Below are positions 7,176-16,184 of a stretch of DNA of 17,011 bases, piece after piece (the first letter of the stretch is position 1; each line of letters begins with the position of its first letter). The DNA lies in contig MU603171.1 of assembly GCA_025201865.1 (NCBI GenBank), forward strand, positions 1 to 17,011, read 5' to 3'. The translations under genes were made by a program, and so were the position numbers. Below the pieces are notes generated by a model, which saw only the letters and a program-made list of their open reading frames with translations, was not told the DNA's origin and did no database searches. Origin of the DNA: Ramicandelaber brevisporus (taxonomy: Eukaryota; Kickxellomycota; Ramicandelaberales; Ramicandelaberaceae).

Positions 7176-8657
7176 ATGGCGCAGTTCATTCTAAACTTTG
7201 TGCTTGTTCTTTTATGTCTCTCTTGTGATGCCTCGGCTCAAGTGTCCTCTAAGCGATTGCCTGGTTGCGGCACCGTCAACATTCGGAAGCACTACACCGA
7301 GCTCACAGCCAATGAACGCCGTCGCTACCTTGATGCCGTGAGAAAGTTCCGCAACGAGTCGCCGCGTCCAAATGAGTTTGACAAAATGGTCGCCATGCAC
7401 AATGGAGCTGCCGCTTATATTCACGGATACGCCGAGTTTCTTCCCTGGCATCGAGCCTTCCTACGCATGTTTGAAGCTCATCTTCAGCGCGTGTCCGGCG
7501 ACCCTACCATTTCGCAGCCATATTGGAACTCGTACACTGGTGACACGTCCCCTTACAATCATCCAATCTTTTCTGATGACTGGTTTGGCAGTAATGGGGG
7601 TAACAACATCAACCGCCCGTATATTGAACGACCAGAGAGCGGTTGTCCATTGGTGACAAAGACAATTGGTGAGATTGGATATGCAGAAAGTGAGACTGAG
7701 TTCAGATGTGTTGTGCGGAACTTCAAGACATCATCCTTTCCGGTGGACACCTCTGTTCTTTACACGATGGGCAACCAAACCTTTGCGCCGTTCGCACAAG
7801 AGATTGAGGGTTCTCCACACGGCACTCCACATATCAACATTGGCGGCACGATGGAGTCAATGTGGTCGCCAGCTGATCCAGTTTTCTGGTTCCATCATGC
7901 GTTTATCGACAAGATCTGGGCCGACTGGCAAAATTACGATGGCGGTGCGCGCGTTTGGGCTTATGGTGTATATCCACCAAATCCAAACTCCAACTCCCAG
8001 ACTCCATCAGGGTCAGGTACACTTTCAGCCGGATTATGGTCACTGAATGGCGTTCAAGCATGGACTGCACTGTCAACAGCGTCTCTGTGCTATGCCTACA
8101 AGCCACAGCCGAACGACATCTTTGTGACTAACTTCCCGCCTCGGATTAATGCTTCAGATCCAGCTGACATTGCGTTTAGAGCCGCCGTTGCATCTGCTGA
8201 AAGAAATGATTTCAAAGAGGCAATCCCTAACTGGAAATCGGCGCCTGTGGTCTTTGGCGCCAGTTCGACAAGACGTCCAGTTGGCGAAGCTCGAGTTCCA
8301 TCACCGCCGAAACCGAATGCCAAGACCCGCATTCTCAAAGATGGTCGCATTCGCTTCCGTAAAGCCCTGGATCACCGTGTCGAAGTTCCTGATCCAATGC
8401 CTCAATCGTTTATCGAGATGAACAATCTGGATGTTGAGCTTATTCGTGCCCAAGAAGCTCGTGTCCGCGAACACATCCACAACCTGAACAAGTTCAATCA
8501 CATGACCAAGGACGATATCGCCAAGCGTGCTCGTGAAAAGGTTGAGAACGAAGAGTCCGAAGATGAACTCGATGTTGATGCTGATGCTGATGCTGATATT
8601 GACAGCTTGCCTGATTTGGATGATCAAAGCAGCGATGAAGGCATTTTTGAAGCTTAA
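7176..8657 (+). CDS. Secreted tyrosinase (type-3 copper, o-diphenol oxidase) with acidic tail
   Basis: A 493-residue protein from the ATG at 7176, which starts a clean signal peptide (FILNFVLVLLCL, cleavage probably after CDASA near residue 21). An in-frame ATG at 7122 is an alternative. Copper site A: H75, H83 and H92 (MHNGAAAYIHG then LPWHRAFLRMFE). Copper site B: H215 and H219 (SPHGTPH) with the HH pair 240-241 in FWFHHAFIDKIWADW. A Y-x-Y motif at 306-308 marks the usual end of the fungal catalytic core. Tyrosinases hydroxylate phenols and oxidise catechols to quinones for melanin. No Cys lies two residues before H83 (it is Y81), so the Cys-His thioether of mushroom tyrosinase is absent. 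The tail (about 310-493) has a basic linker, a helical charged stretch and an Asp-Ala repeat (DVDADADADID) ending DDQSSDEGIFEA; it may cap the active site, be cleaved, or bind cations. Chytrids are known for tyrosinase expansions. Confidence 0.95.
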   Translation: MAQFILNFVLVLLCLSCDASAQVSSKRLPGCGTVNIRKHYTELTANERRRYLDAVRKFRNESPRPNEFDKMVAMHNGAAAYIHGYAEFLPWHRAFLRMFEAHLQRVSGDPTISQPYWNSYTGDTSPYNHPIFSDDWFGSNGGNNINRPYIERPESGCPLVTKTIGEIGYAESETEFRCVVRNFKTSSFPVDTSVLYTMGNQTFAPFAQEIEGSPHGTPHINIGGTMESMWSPADPVFWFHHAFIDKIWADWQNYDGGARVWAYGVYPPNPNSNSQTPSGSGTLSAGLWSLNGVQAWTALSTASLCYAYKPQPNDIFVTNFPPRINASDPADIAFRAAVASAERNDFKEAIPNWKSAPVVFGASSTRRPVGEARVPSPPKPNAKTRILKDGRIRFRKALDHRVEVPDPMPQSFIEMNNLDVELIRAQEARVREHIHNLNKFNHMTKDDIAKRAREKVENEESEDELDVDADADADIDSLPDLDDQSSDEGIFEA

Positions 8658-8939
8658 ATATTCTACTTCCTTTTAGTTCTCTTGGTAATGTCAACAACTT
8701 AACTATAACAGATCTATATTAAAAACAATAATAGCGATATAGTAATGATAATGATAATGATAATATTAATGTAATAATAATGACAAGGTATAGAGGGCTA
8801 GAAAGTCGAAACACAGATGACGAAAAATGTAAATAAAAACGGAGTAGGAAGAGGAAGAGGAAGAGGAGGATAGTGAGGGTAGATCAATAGTATTATACTT
8901 GATAAAAATAACGATGCTGATAGTGAGAGGAAACGGTAT
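8658..8939. terminator. Convergent 3' region with AATAAA polyadenylation signal
   Basis: AATAAA at 8832-8837 on the plus strand is the likely poly(A) signal of the tyrosinase, giving a 3' UTR of about 180-200 nt. A GATAAT repeat (about 8746-8764) and a GGAAGA repeat (about 8846-8866) precede the end of the APSES gene at 8940. No clear AATAAA was found on the minus strand. Confidence 0.55.
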
Positions 8940-11494
8940 TTAAACTGGCGAATGAACAGCCGAAGTGTTTGCACGTTTGCGCAAATACTGGAGATGCTTG
9001 TTCAAGTTTGCCATGCCACTGGTGGCATCTGCAGCAGCAGTGGAAGGTGCCACACCTGTTGCATCGCTGCAGCCATCAATCGTCTGCGTGAAAGCTTCAA
9101 TGTTACCAACGCTGCGACGATGGCCCATGCCAGTAGCTGCGCCAACACCTGCTGTCATCCGAATCAGAGCGTTCATGTCGGAGCTACGGAGGGTAGCTGG
9201 AGAGCCCGAATTAAAACGAGCATTGTCAACCAGAGTGCTGATGGCCATTGAGTTTGCAATTTGTTCTTTAGTCGGTGTCGCTGAGGCGGAAGAAACTGCA
9301 GCAGCAGCGGCAGCAGCAGCCATGGCAATTGCAGCTGAGGGAGTGGCAGCGGAGGTGATGTATGGACCAGGAATGCTATCACGCTTGATTGCCACGTGGT
9401 TGTTGATATCAGTGGTAGGCGTGAAAACAACTGGAGAGCCATCGTTGGTGCTGCGAGTGCTTGTGACGCTGCCAGGTGGAGTGATAGCCGAACCATGTGT
9501 ACTGGCGATAACGTTCGACAACAGCGGAGCAATGGCTGAGCTAGTCAAGTGGTGAGCCGAGGAGGCATCAGACCTTGGCGACTGGAGTGCGCTGAGCATC
9601 GCGGCTGTCATCGAGAGTGCCGATGTCTGGGATGGACTAGCCAGGTACGACGAGTGGCTGGGGCCAGTGACGATGCCGAGCGGGTTGATGGATGGCGACG
9701 AAAAGTCAACAGCTGCCACCTGTGGATTTGGCACAGCGGCTGTGGCAAATGCTTTATCGGGAGACTTGCTAAATTCAGCAATGGCAGAAGCACTTAGCTC
9801 CAATGCCGCCAATGGGTGTTGCTGCTGGTGTTGCTGTTGGCTGTGGTGTTGTTGTAATCCATTTGATAGGATGGATGATGAGGTGGCCGAGTTGAGAAAG
9901 GATTGCTGCTGCTGCTGCTGCTGCTGCTGGTTGTTGGTCGTGCCTGCTGATGAAGTGGCGCTGTTGTCATTATTGAAGCCTGCTGATGAGGCTGCAGCTG
10001 TAGCTGAGGGGTAGTTGTGATTGTTTGAGAAGGCTGGCGTAAACTGCTGGTTGGCGAAGGCAATCGTATTAAAGGCTGCGATGCTGTCATTGGATGGGGA
10101 AGTGTTGATCGACTTGCTGTTAGAGTGGTGGGATAGGGCTGGAATCGAGGATACTGAGCTGATGTGGTTGCTATTGTTGTTGTTGCTGTTGAATGCAATG
10201 GCTGATGGGAATGTTGCGGTTGAATCGATGGCAACTGAACTGGCTGATGGGTCATAGACGGTCGTGGTAGCATTGGCCTCATTGACATTTGCGATGCTGG
10301 CTGAGGATGATGCTGCCAGTGATAAGGCTCCGGCTGCTGCAATTGCTGAGGCGGAGATTGGAGATGATGAGCCACTCTTTGATGATGAGGACGTGGCTGT
10401 TGAGGTGGAGAAGTAGTTGTTGCTGTTGCTGTTGACAAGAAATGGATGCTGCCGATCACTACTATTAATCATCATAGTGTGCGGCTGGTTTGGGTTAGTC
10501 ATTGCAAGTGGCTGGGCTGCCATTGAGCCCACTGCTGCGGCTTGCTGCATGGGCGAGATGATGGCAGCTGGCTGTGCAAACACTGGTTGTTGCTGAACAG
10601 AATGTTGCTGTTGGATTTGCTGCCGAATCTGCTCATTAAGGCTGTCTGCTCTCTGCTTCTCTTCAGTCAAATACTTGACAGGATCATCTGCAAACATTGG
10701 CATTAGCTTCTCAAATATGCCTTCAGCTCTGGCCAATTTGACTGCGCGCTCAAATGGAATCCAAACGCCTTTAAGCGACATTGCACCTGCCTTAACCACC
10801 ACTCGTTCCTTCTCATTCTTCAAAATACCATCACGGCGACCACGCGTCATTCCAGTAACATTGAGCAGCTTGGTGCCGTTAATCATGTTGTTGTCCAGGC
10901 GGCGAGTGACAGAGTGGCCATTGAAGTCCATCTGAACGCACTCGGCGTTCTCTTCATCCCAGCGGATGCACGTGAGCTTGAGACGAGCTTGTCCAAATGG
11001 AGTGGCTGGAGTATAGATGGCCATTTGGGGGAATCCTGCCGCAGTAGCCATGCCAGCAACTGGATGAATCGGGGAAGTGGGCAAAGACGCAGCAGTGGTC
11101 GCCGTAGCAGACGTGGCTGCAGTAGCAGCAGCCTGCGTAGCAACCATTTGGAATGGCGACATGAGTGCGGCGGTGGGCTGCTGCTGCTGAGCTGGATTGA
11201 TGTAAATCTGAGCTGGTGTCATGAGCATTGGTGATCCCGTGGCTGGCAGAGTGGCTGCTGCACCAACCGGCAGGGCAGTGGTGACGTTACCGAGGATGAT
11301 GGGGTGGTTCATAATCTGAGTCGGCAGCGGCTGCAGTGTGATTGAGCCACGAGCCGAGTGAACCGGCGGGGTGAGGGTGGTTGGCTGAACGTCGGGTGAA
11401 AGAGGCATTGTGTTCTGGTATCCAACTGGCGTGCCTGAGGCAGTAGTGTATGGCTGATAACTGGCAACTGTAATCGAATGACGATGTTGAAGTG

Positions 11495-11528
<34 letters not shown>

Positions 11529-12326
11529 GTTGACAGAGCGTTGAGGTGGTCTCTGTAAGATTGATGAAGCCAAAGAATCACGGCGCGCACGGTGAGTGGG
11601 TGATTTTGGAGTGAAAGGATGTTGTTCGAGTTGTGCAATATTGCGGAGTGAAGCTGAAGCTGAAGAGGCAACAGCTGCATCGAGAGTGGGTGAACCTAAC
11701 ATCACCATTGAAGAGCGTCCACTGCTGTTATTGTTGTTGTTGTTATTGTTATTGTTGGTGCCACCTACAATGGTACCGTTTCCATTAAATGTAATATTTG
11801 ACGATGGTGTAAGTGATGTGGATGCTGATGATGATGAAGGCTGAAATTGGGCATCGATGCAGCTGTTAGCGCGAGTGCGTGAGATTGCATCAGTTGGAGT
11901 AGTCATGACGTTTGTGATTGGATTTGAGGCAGTGGTCAATGGTAATGAGAAGGCAAGTGGAACAGGAAGGTTGCTAAATGGCTGATTGAGGCTGTTGGCG
12001 GTGGTTGGTGTCACTCCGTTGAATTCATCAGCACCAGACGATGAAAGCATATTGACATCCGAATTACTGTTGGTATTAGTATTATGGTATGACAGCGGCT
12101 GAACTACTGAAGTCATGTTGAGTGTCTGCTGTTGTTGCTGATATTGTTGTTGTTGCTGTTGATATTGTTGTTGCTGCTGGTGATATTGCTGAGGCGAATG
12201 AATCTGAAACGGCTGGACAGAGTATTGATTCATAGATTGAATAGCCGTCTCTGCATTAGTCAAGTCGTTGGTTGTTGTTGTTGTTGTTAGTGTCATTGAT
12301 GACGATGATGGTGATGATGATGACAT
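8940..12326 (-). CDS. StuA/Efg1-type APSES (KilA-N) transcription factor
   Basis: A 1128-residue protein from the ATG at 12326, the first ATG after 1.38 kb without one. The frame stays open 46 codons further upstream but only from a GTG. The DNA-binding domain is at about 446-550: LTCIRWDEENAECVQM, then DNNMINGTKLLNVTGMTRGR, RDGILKNEKERVVV and GVWIPFERAVKLAR. This is very close to the StuA/Asm-1/Efg1/Phd1/Sok2 helix-loop-helix-like APSES fold, which binds WCGCGWNM-type sites and controls development and morphogenesis. No ankyrin repeats follow, which places it with StuA rather than Swi4/Mbp1. A short Gln-rich helix (551-575) follows the domain. The rest is low-complexity: poly-Q at about 47-67 and 266-277, poly-N at 191-200, poly-Ala and Ser/Thr-rich stretches, probably transactivation regions. 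No intron is needed. It is larger than typical StuA proteins because of these tracts. Confidence 0.95.
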
Positions 12327-12553
12327 TGTCAGTATAAACAAAAGGCGCGTAATCAATACAGGATACGATGGTGTAAAATAAAAAAGAGCGAGAGCAAAGT
12401 TGGAGGATACAAAAGCCACAAGCAATAACGCGCACACACACACACGCACGCGCGCACTGCTCACAAAAGAAAGAGAAAAAAGGAACGGAACGTAATGTAG
12501 TATTCAGCAGAACCGAAGGTTGTTACACTGAACACAGAGACTGAGCAGTCAAG

Positions 12554-12559
12554 ACGCGT
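12554..12559. promoter_or_regulatory. ACGCGT (MluI-box) motif in the APSES leader
   Basis: Palindromic ACGCGT, the core bound by Swi4/Mbp1-type APSES factors and part of the StuA consensus. A single six-base match can occur by chance; relevance is inference. Confidence 0.2.
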
Positions 12560-12921
12560 CGGAACGACTATCTCTCGTGAGGGCACAATTTGACTGTTGC
12601 AGTTGAGCTTACGCACGCGGAATGAGCGAACGAGTGGGCGAGTGAATGAGCAAAAAAAAAAGAAAAACAAGAGAGTGCTACACACACACACACACACGAA
12701 CGCACGCACAGTAGTCAGCCACGCTTACAGTCAAAACAAGAGAGAGCCACGAGTGCTGAGAGAACAAATCGGGCAAATATTGAGCAGTATCAACAAAAAG
12801 GGAATGTGTAATGGAACACTGCTGCACTGCTGCTGTTGTGTGTGGTTACCAGAAGATGCAACAAAGGAAGAAGGCACGATTGTGGAGCGTTGGCGTGAGG
12901 TGCACCTTTGCGTATTGTGGG

Positions 12922-12943
12922 GATAGATAGATAGATAGATGGA
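12922..12943. repeat. (GATA)n microsatellite
   Basis: About five GATA units with one GGATA variant, in the upstream region of the APSES gene. Confidence 0.9.
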
Positions 12944-12990
12944 TAGGGGAGGAGGGAGAGAGGCGACAAACAAACACAGGCTATCACAGC

Positions 12991-13016
12991 AAGTCAGGTC
13001 AAGTCAGGTCAAGTCA
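12991..13016. repeat. 10-bp tandem repeat AAGTCAGGTC
   Basis: Two perfect copies and a partial third (AAGTCA). It lies in the predicted APSES leader on the minus strand (GACCTGACTT); no known role. Confidence 0.85.
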
Positions 13017-13538
13017 AACTAAAACAAAAAAGCCACTTGGCTGAAAGGAGGAGTGAGAAGCGGGCAGGAGAACAAGGCTCAATGTGTGGAGGCGATTAGC
13101 TTGTGGATTGGCAAGGCACTGCGTTGGCGTTTTGATGACAAAACAAGGAGTAGAGCGATGGGGAGAGGCGAATCTCGTAGTCGATGAATTAGGGATGATG
13201 GGCGCTGCAGGCTGCAGGCTGCAAGGATTGCCAACAGAAGCAGCGGCGTGGAGTCAGGCACGTGGAAAGCAAGAAAAAAAGAAAGAAAAACAATAATAGG
13301 AACAATCTGCTGCTGCAAGAGGTACTGGAGGAAGCAAAGCCTGTTACTGAATAGAAAAAAAGAAAGAAGTAGAAGTGCACAAGTAAAACAGAGAGTGGTA
13401 AAAAAAAGAGCCGAGTTGAATGTGAGTAGCCCCCGGTGTGTCAGAGTGGAGGCGCAGTAAATAGAGAGTGTGAGCGTGCTCGTGTGTGTGTGTGCTCGTG
13501 TGTGTTCGTGTATGCGTGCGCTTGTGGAATCAGCGCTA

Positions 13539-13546
13539 TCGCGTCA
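13539..13546 (+). promoter_or_regulatory. StuA-response-element-like TCGCGTCA
   Basis: Matches the published StuA consensus (A/T)CGCG(T/A)N(A/C). It lies about 130 bp downstream of the TATA-like element of the StuA-like gene itself, so it could serve autoregulation. A single short match; function is inferred. Confidence 0.25.
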
Positions 13547-13676
13547 GGCACTTACAAGTACAAGAGCTGTTGATACAGGTGTTAGGTGTTAGGGTTTAGA
13601 TGAAGATGGCGTTTGAGTTTGAAAGGGTACACTTTTCTTATTCGTAAAGTTGGATGTGATGCTCCAGTTGAAGAGG

Positions 13677-13683
13677 CTTTATA
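13677..13683 (-). promoter_or_regulatory. TATA-like element for the APSES gene
   Basis: The minus strand reads TATAAAG within GATATAAAGCC. It sits precisely where the AUG-free zone ends, with the next minus-strand ATG about 23 bp further upstream. A start site about 30 bp downstream would give a leader of roughly 1.3 kb. Confidence 0.35.
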
Positions 13684-13719
13684 TCTCTGCAAGGTCACGC
13701 AGAGGCATGCAGTTTACAC

Positions 13720-14429
13720 AAAGACAGAGAGGCTAAGGAACACAAAGCTACAAACTACACGCACATACACATACACAGAGAGAGAGAGAATGGAAGAGGA
13801 GAGAAAGATAGAGAGATAGAGAGAAACAGAGGAAGGGAGAGGAATGATTCTAAAGTCAAGGAACAGAACTCAACAATGGGATGCCTCGCGCGTGCGGCCA
13901 TCCACACTTACAGAGAGAGAGAGAGAACGGCAGCGACAGAGACAATGACCTTGGTGAAGTTAAATGCAAGCATGCGAGGTTGTGACTGTGGAAAGACACA
14001 AGGGTTGTTGATTTTTTTTGGGAGGCGCTGAACTATCGTTTGTGGGCAGTCACTTCAATACACACACACACATACACACACATACAAAAAGAGTTTGTGT
14101 TGCCTCCATTCATTCAGTCCGCCAACACGAAAAGAGGAGCACATAGAAAAGCAGACTGGCGGACAGGAACGTGAAGAGTGATTTGCACCCGCGCGGGTTA
14201 CAATGGAACCCTTTTGTATGTGACCTTTTTGTTTTGTGATAAAAAAGAAAGAAAGAAAGAAAGAGAAGCAGAAACAAACTGATTGAAAGGGGGTGAAGAT
14301 TGGCATTCTGGCTGTTATCCGAAATGGGTTATTGAACTACAATGGACACAGAACGCTTGTGATGCGTTCAAAGAAGGAAACGGCCGCTGTCATCATGCTG
14401 TCACAGCCTTCGATCCGATCAATTGTGAA
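13720..14429. other. Gene-free repeat-rich spacer
   Basis: Purine-rich GA/GAGA runs (about 13780-13830 and 13914-13926), CA repeats (14061-14085), a GAAA tract (14246-14266) and a 12-bp perfect palindrome ACCCGCGCGGGT near 14188. A 7-bp inverted pair TCCGCCA/TGGCGGA lies at about 14117 and 14157. From about 14292 to 14429 the sequence is non-repetitive and open in several plus-strand frames, but no ATG-initiated gene could be supported. Confidence 0.4.
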
Positions 14430-14555
14430 TGCTTACTGCTCACCGCTCAATGCTCACCGTTCGCCGTTCACCGCTTGCCGTTCAATGTTCAGTGCTCGCT
14501 CTTCAGTGTTCGCCGTTCAATACTCACTGCTCACTGCTCAATGCTCAATGCTCTA
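14430..14555. repeat. Heptanucleotide minisatellite, 17-18 phased 7-bp units
   Basis: The plus strand divides without slippage into 7-bp units: TGCTCAC, CGCTCAA, TGCTCAC, CGTTCGC, CGTTCAC, CGCTTGC, CGTTCAA, TGTTCAG, TGCTCGC, TCTTCAG, TGTTCGC, CGTTCAA, TACTCAC, TGCTCAC, TGCTCAA, TGCTCAA, TGCTCTA (14437-14555). A variant TGCTTAC lies at 14430. The consensus is about YGYTCAN. Units are diverged but none has gained or lost a base. The last unit contains the stop codon of the PDRG1-like gene (TAG on the minus strand), so in that mRNA the array is the start of the 3' UTR and reads as repeated TTGAGCA/GTGAGCA. Confidence 0.95.
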
Positions 14556-14870
14556 TTGCGACTGACGATATTGCTGGCCGGCAAGTCGCTGAAGCTCCAC
14601 TGTTCTCTCGCGGATTCGCTTGCGAGCATCAGCCACTTCCAGCTCGAGGTCTGTCTGCTCACCATCCAACATGTCGATAACCTCGCTCGAAGGGAGTTGC
14701 ACGAACAAACCGCCAACGCTAACCCATAGCTGTGGCTCAAGCGCCTCTTGCTGTTTCTGCTCCTGGATAGCCTTTGCAGCCGTGCGGTTCGCCAGTCTGC
14801 GCCGATCGAGGTCTTGCAGCAGGCGGCGATCAGCACTTTGGTCAGATTGAAGTTCGGTGAGCACAGTCAT
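14553..14870 (-). CDS. PDRG1-like / prefoldin beta-like small coiled-coil protein
   Basis: 105 residues from the ATG at 14870. Helical coil at about 5-45 (ADRRLLQDLDRRRLANR), a beta-hairpin core LWVSVGGLFVQLP at 48-60, and a second coil at about 62-100 (SSEVIDMLDGEQTDLELEVA). This order, with the DLDxxRxxNR and W-V-x-x-G-x-x-F-x-x-L-P pattern, matches PDRG1, a prefoldin-like subunit of the R2TP/URI (PAQosome) cochaperone that helps assemble RNA polymerases. It is cytosolic by family. It is slightly short at the N-terminus. A pyrimidine-rich tract ending in AAAATCAG lies three bases before the ATG, so an upstream exon spliced in phase 0 is likely (for example the MNQ codons at 15041-15033). 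The frame also continues to an ATG at 14966, but through intron-like sequence. It lies 234 bp downstream of IWS1 on the same strand. A canonical prefoldin beta subunit is the alternative. Confidence 0.65.
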   Translation of the reverse strand: MTVLTELQSDQSADRRLLQDLDRRRLANRTAAKAIQEQKQQEALEPQLWVSVGGLFVQLPSSEVIDMLDGEQTDLELEVADARKRIRERTVELQRLAGQQYRQSQ

Positions 14871-15104
14871 TTGCTGATTTTGAAGTCGAGAAAAAAGAAA
14901 AGAAACAGTTGACAAATGGCTACTTTGACAGATACGATACGAATTGGTATCAATGTCCTCACACATTTGGGTTGACTAGTAGTTTGAACAGCACATGAAT
15001 GACACGAAGGTGCACTTTGTCAATACCAAACCTGGTTCATGATATCTTTACTTTAAAGATGTTTGTTAGAATGATCGGAATTAGTAGTTCTTCGTCAGAG
15101 TGTT

Positions 15105-16184
15105 TTAGTTGCCAGCATGTAACTCGCTATAGTCCGTTCTGCGGTTGTAGAGAGGACGCATCCACTGATCCATCAGCTGCTCAGCCAGTCTGCGGTTCTT
15201 TGCATGGATTCTCGGACTCAATGTATAGAACTTGATTACTGGGCCAATTCTAGTATCTCTCAAATGGTCGGTATTAACTGGCATCTTCAGCAAATGTTGC
15301 AGTAGCTGGTACTGTACATCGTACGCAGGCAATGTCCCATCTTCCAGCGGCTCAAGCCACACTTTAACAGCCGAGAGGATGTCGTTTTCCAGCAGCTGAC
15401 TGTGTTGATGAGTGCGTCCAATTGCATCGATTACACGAGGAAGCATGCGAATCTTGTGGATGGCTGGTTTGCGAGATTGAACTGCCACTGCGTCGCGCTC
15501 GGCAATTTGCTTCATTTCGTCGCGCAATGCTGAGAAGATCTCGTCGTTTCGTGGATCGTAGTTGCCTTCGATAAGAGACGTGCCATCATCCTCGCCACCA
15601 TCGCCACCACGGCGCTTGCCGCCGCCTGGCTTGCGATAAGTTGGGTTTCTTCCAGCCTTCAACGCAGCATCGAAATCAGCTGCAACCTGTTTGCGAATGG
15701 CATACATTGGGTCATCTGGTGCCAAATCGTCATCGCTGCCTTTGGCTGTGGTTGTCTTGCGACGGCGTGGTTTACCGTCGTCTTCTCCACCGGCTGCAGC
15801 GCGACCGCCGCGACGAGCCCGAGCTCTACCAGCAGCAGCAGCTCGGCGCTTCATGCCGCCGTCAGAGTCGCTCGGCTGCTGATCATCGTCAAGATAGCGA
15901 GCCGCCGGTCTCTTTTGCTTCTTCTTTTGCTGGGCACCGTATCCGCTACCACCATCGTCTTGTTCATCAGCATCATCAACTGGTTCATTATCAGCACCTC
16001 CAAACAGATCATCGTCTTCGTCGCCCTCATCTTCATCAAAGTCATATCTGTAAGCAGCCGCTTCAGTTGTGTTAGCGCCAGCCTCAGTTTCATCCTGCCC
16101 TACTTGCTGCTGTTGCTGCTGTTGCTGTTGCTGCTGCTGTTGATCCTCTTCATCGTACTCGTACTCGTGTTCGTTTGAAGACAT
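15105..16184 (-). CDS. IWS1: Transcription elongation factor IWS1/Spn1
   Basis: 359 residues from the ATG at 16184. Upstream codons in frame translate to Lys/Val repeats and are discarded. The N-terminus is disordered: poly-Q (15-27), acidic EDEGDEDDDLFGG (51-63), and a basic, Ala/Arg/Gly-rich stretch (87-195). The conserved TFIIS N-terminal (LW) domain lies at about 265-345: ENDILSAVKVWLEPLEDG, TLPAYDVQYQLLQHLLKMPV, DHLRDTRIGPVIKFYTLSP and AEQLMDQWMRPLYNR. IWS1/Spn1 binds Spt6 and travels with RNA polymerase II, linking elongation, histone handling and mRNA export in the nucleus. The C-terminus ends soon after the domain (SELHAGN). A possible terminal intron (15123-15051) would replace this with a different tail. 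It is divergent from MED17. Confidence 0.9.
   Translation of the reverse strand: MSSNEHEYEYDEEDQQQQQQQQQQQQQVGQDETEAGANTTEAAAYRYDFDEDEGDEDDDLFGGADNEPVDDADEQDDGGSGYGAQQKKKQKRPAARYLDDDQQPSDSDGGMKRRAAAAGRARARRGGRAAAGGEDDGKPRRRKTTTAKGSDDDLAPDDPMYAIRKQVAADFDAALKAGRNPTYRKPGGGKRRGGDGGEDDGTSLIEGNYDPRNDEIFSALRDEMKQIAERDAVAVQSRKPAIHKIRMLPRVIDAIGRTHQHSQLLENDILSAVKVWLEPLEDGTLPAYDVQYQLLQHLLKMPVNTDHLRDTRIGPVIKFYTLSPRIHAKNRRLAEQLMDQWMRPLYNRRTDYSELHAGN

Larger units (their letters stand above)
12327..13676 (-). promoter_or_regulatory. About 1.35-kb AUG-free leader of the APSES factor
   Basis: On the minus strand there is no ATG from 13705 down to the start codon at 12326. The next ATG upstream (13708-13706) lies just beyond a TATA-like element. 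The tract holds CA, GATA and A-rich repeats and no convincing gene on either strand. Donor-like GTAAGT/GTAAGC sequences on the minus strand near 13555, 12728 and, further up, 13909 leave room for a 5' UTR intron. Long complex leaders are known for the stuA gene of Aspergillus. Confidence 0.5.

Noticed and set aside
8965-9555. 196-codon plus-strand frame rich in Ala and Val
   Set aside because: Antisense shadow of the Ser/Ala/Thr-rich C-terminus of the APSES factor.
12327-12464. 46-residue hydrophobic N-terminal extension of the APSES factor
   Set aside because: It begins at GTG, not ATG, and a secretory-like leader makes no sense on a nuclear DNA-binding protein; the ATG at 12326 is the first in 1.38 kb.
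13580-13600. Interstitial telomere-like sequence (TTAGGTGTTAGGGTTTAG)
   Set aside because: Only a single true TTAGGG unit; not an array.
13613-13819. Plus-strand frame with GYTFLIRKVGCDAPVEEALY
   Set aside because: Starts at TTG after an in-frame stop, has no supported upstream exon, ends in repeat-derived Arg/Glu sequence, and lies across the predicted APSES promoter.
14283-14729. 148-codon plus-strand frame across the heptamer array
   Set aside because: It has no ATG start, a third of it is translated 7-bp repeat, and it runs antisense through the PDRG1-like gene.
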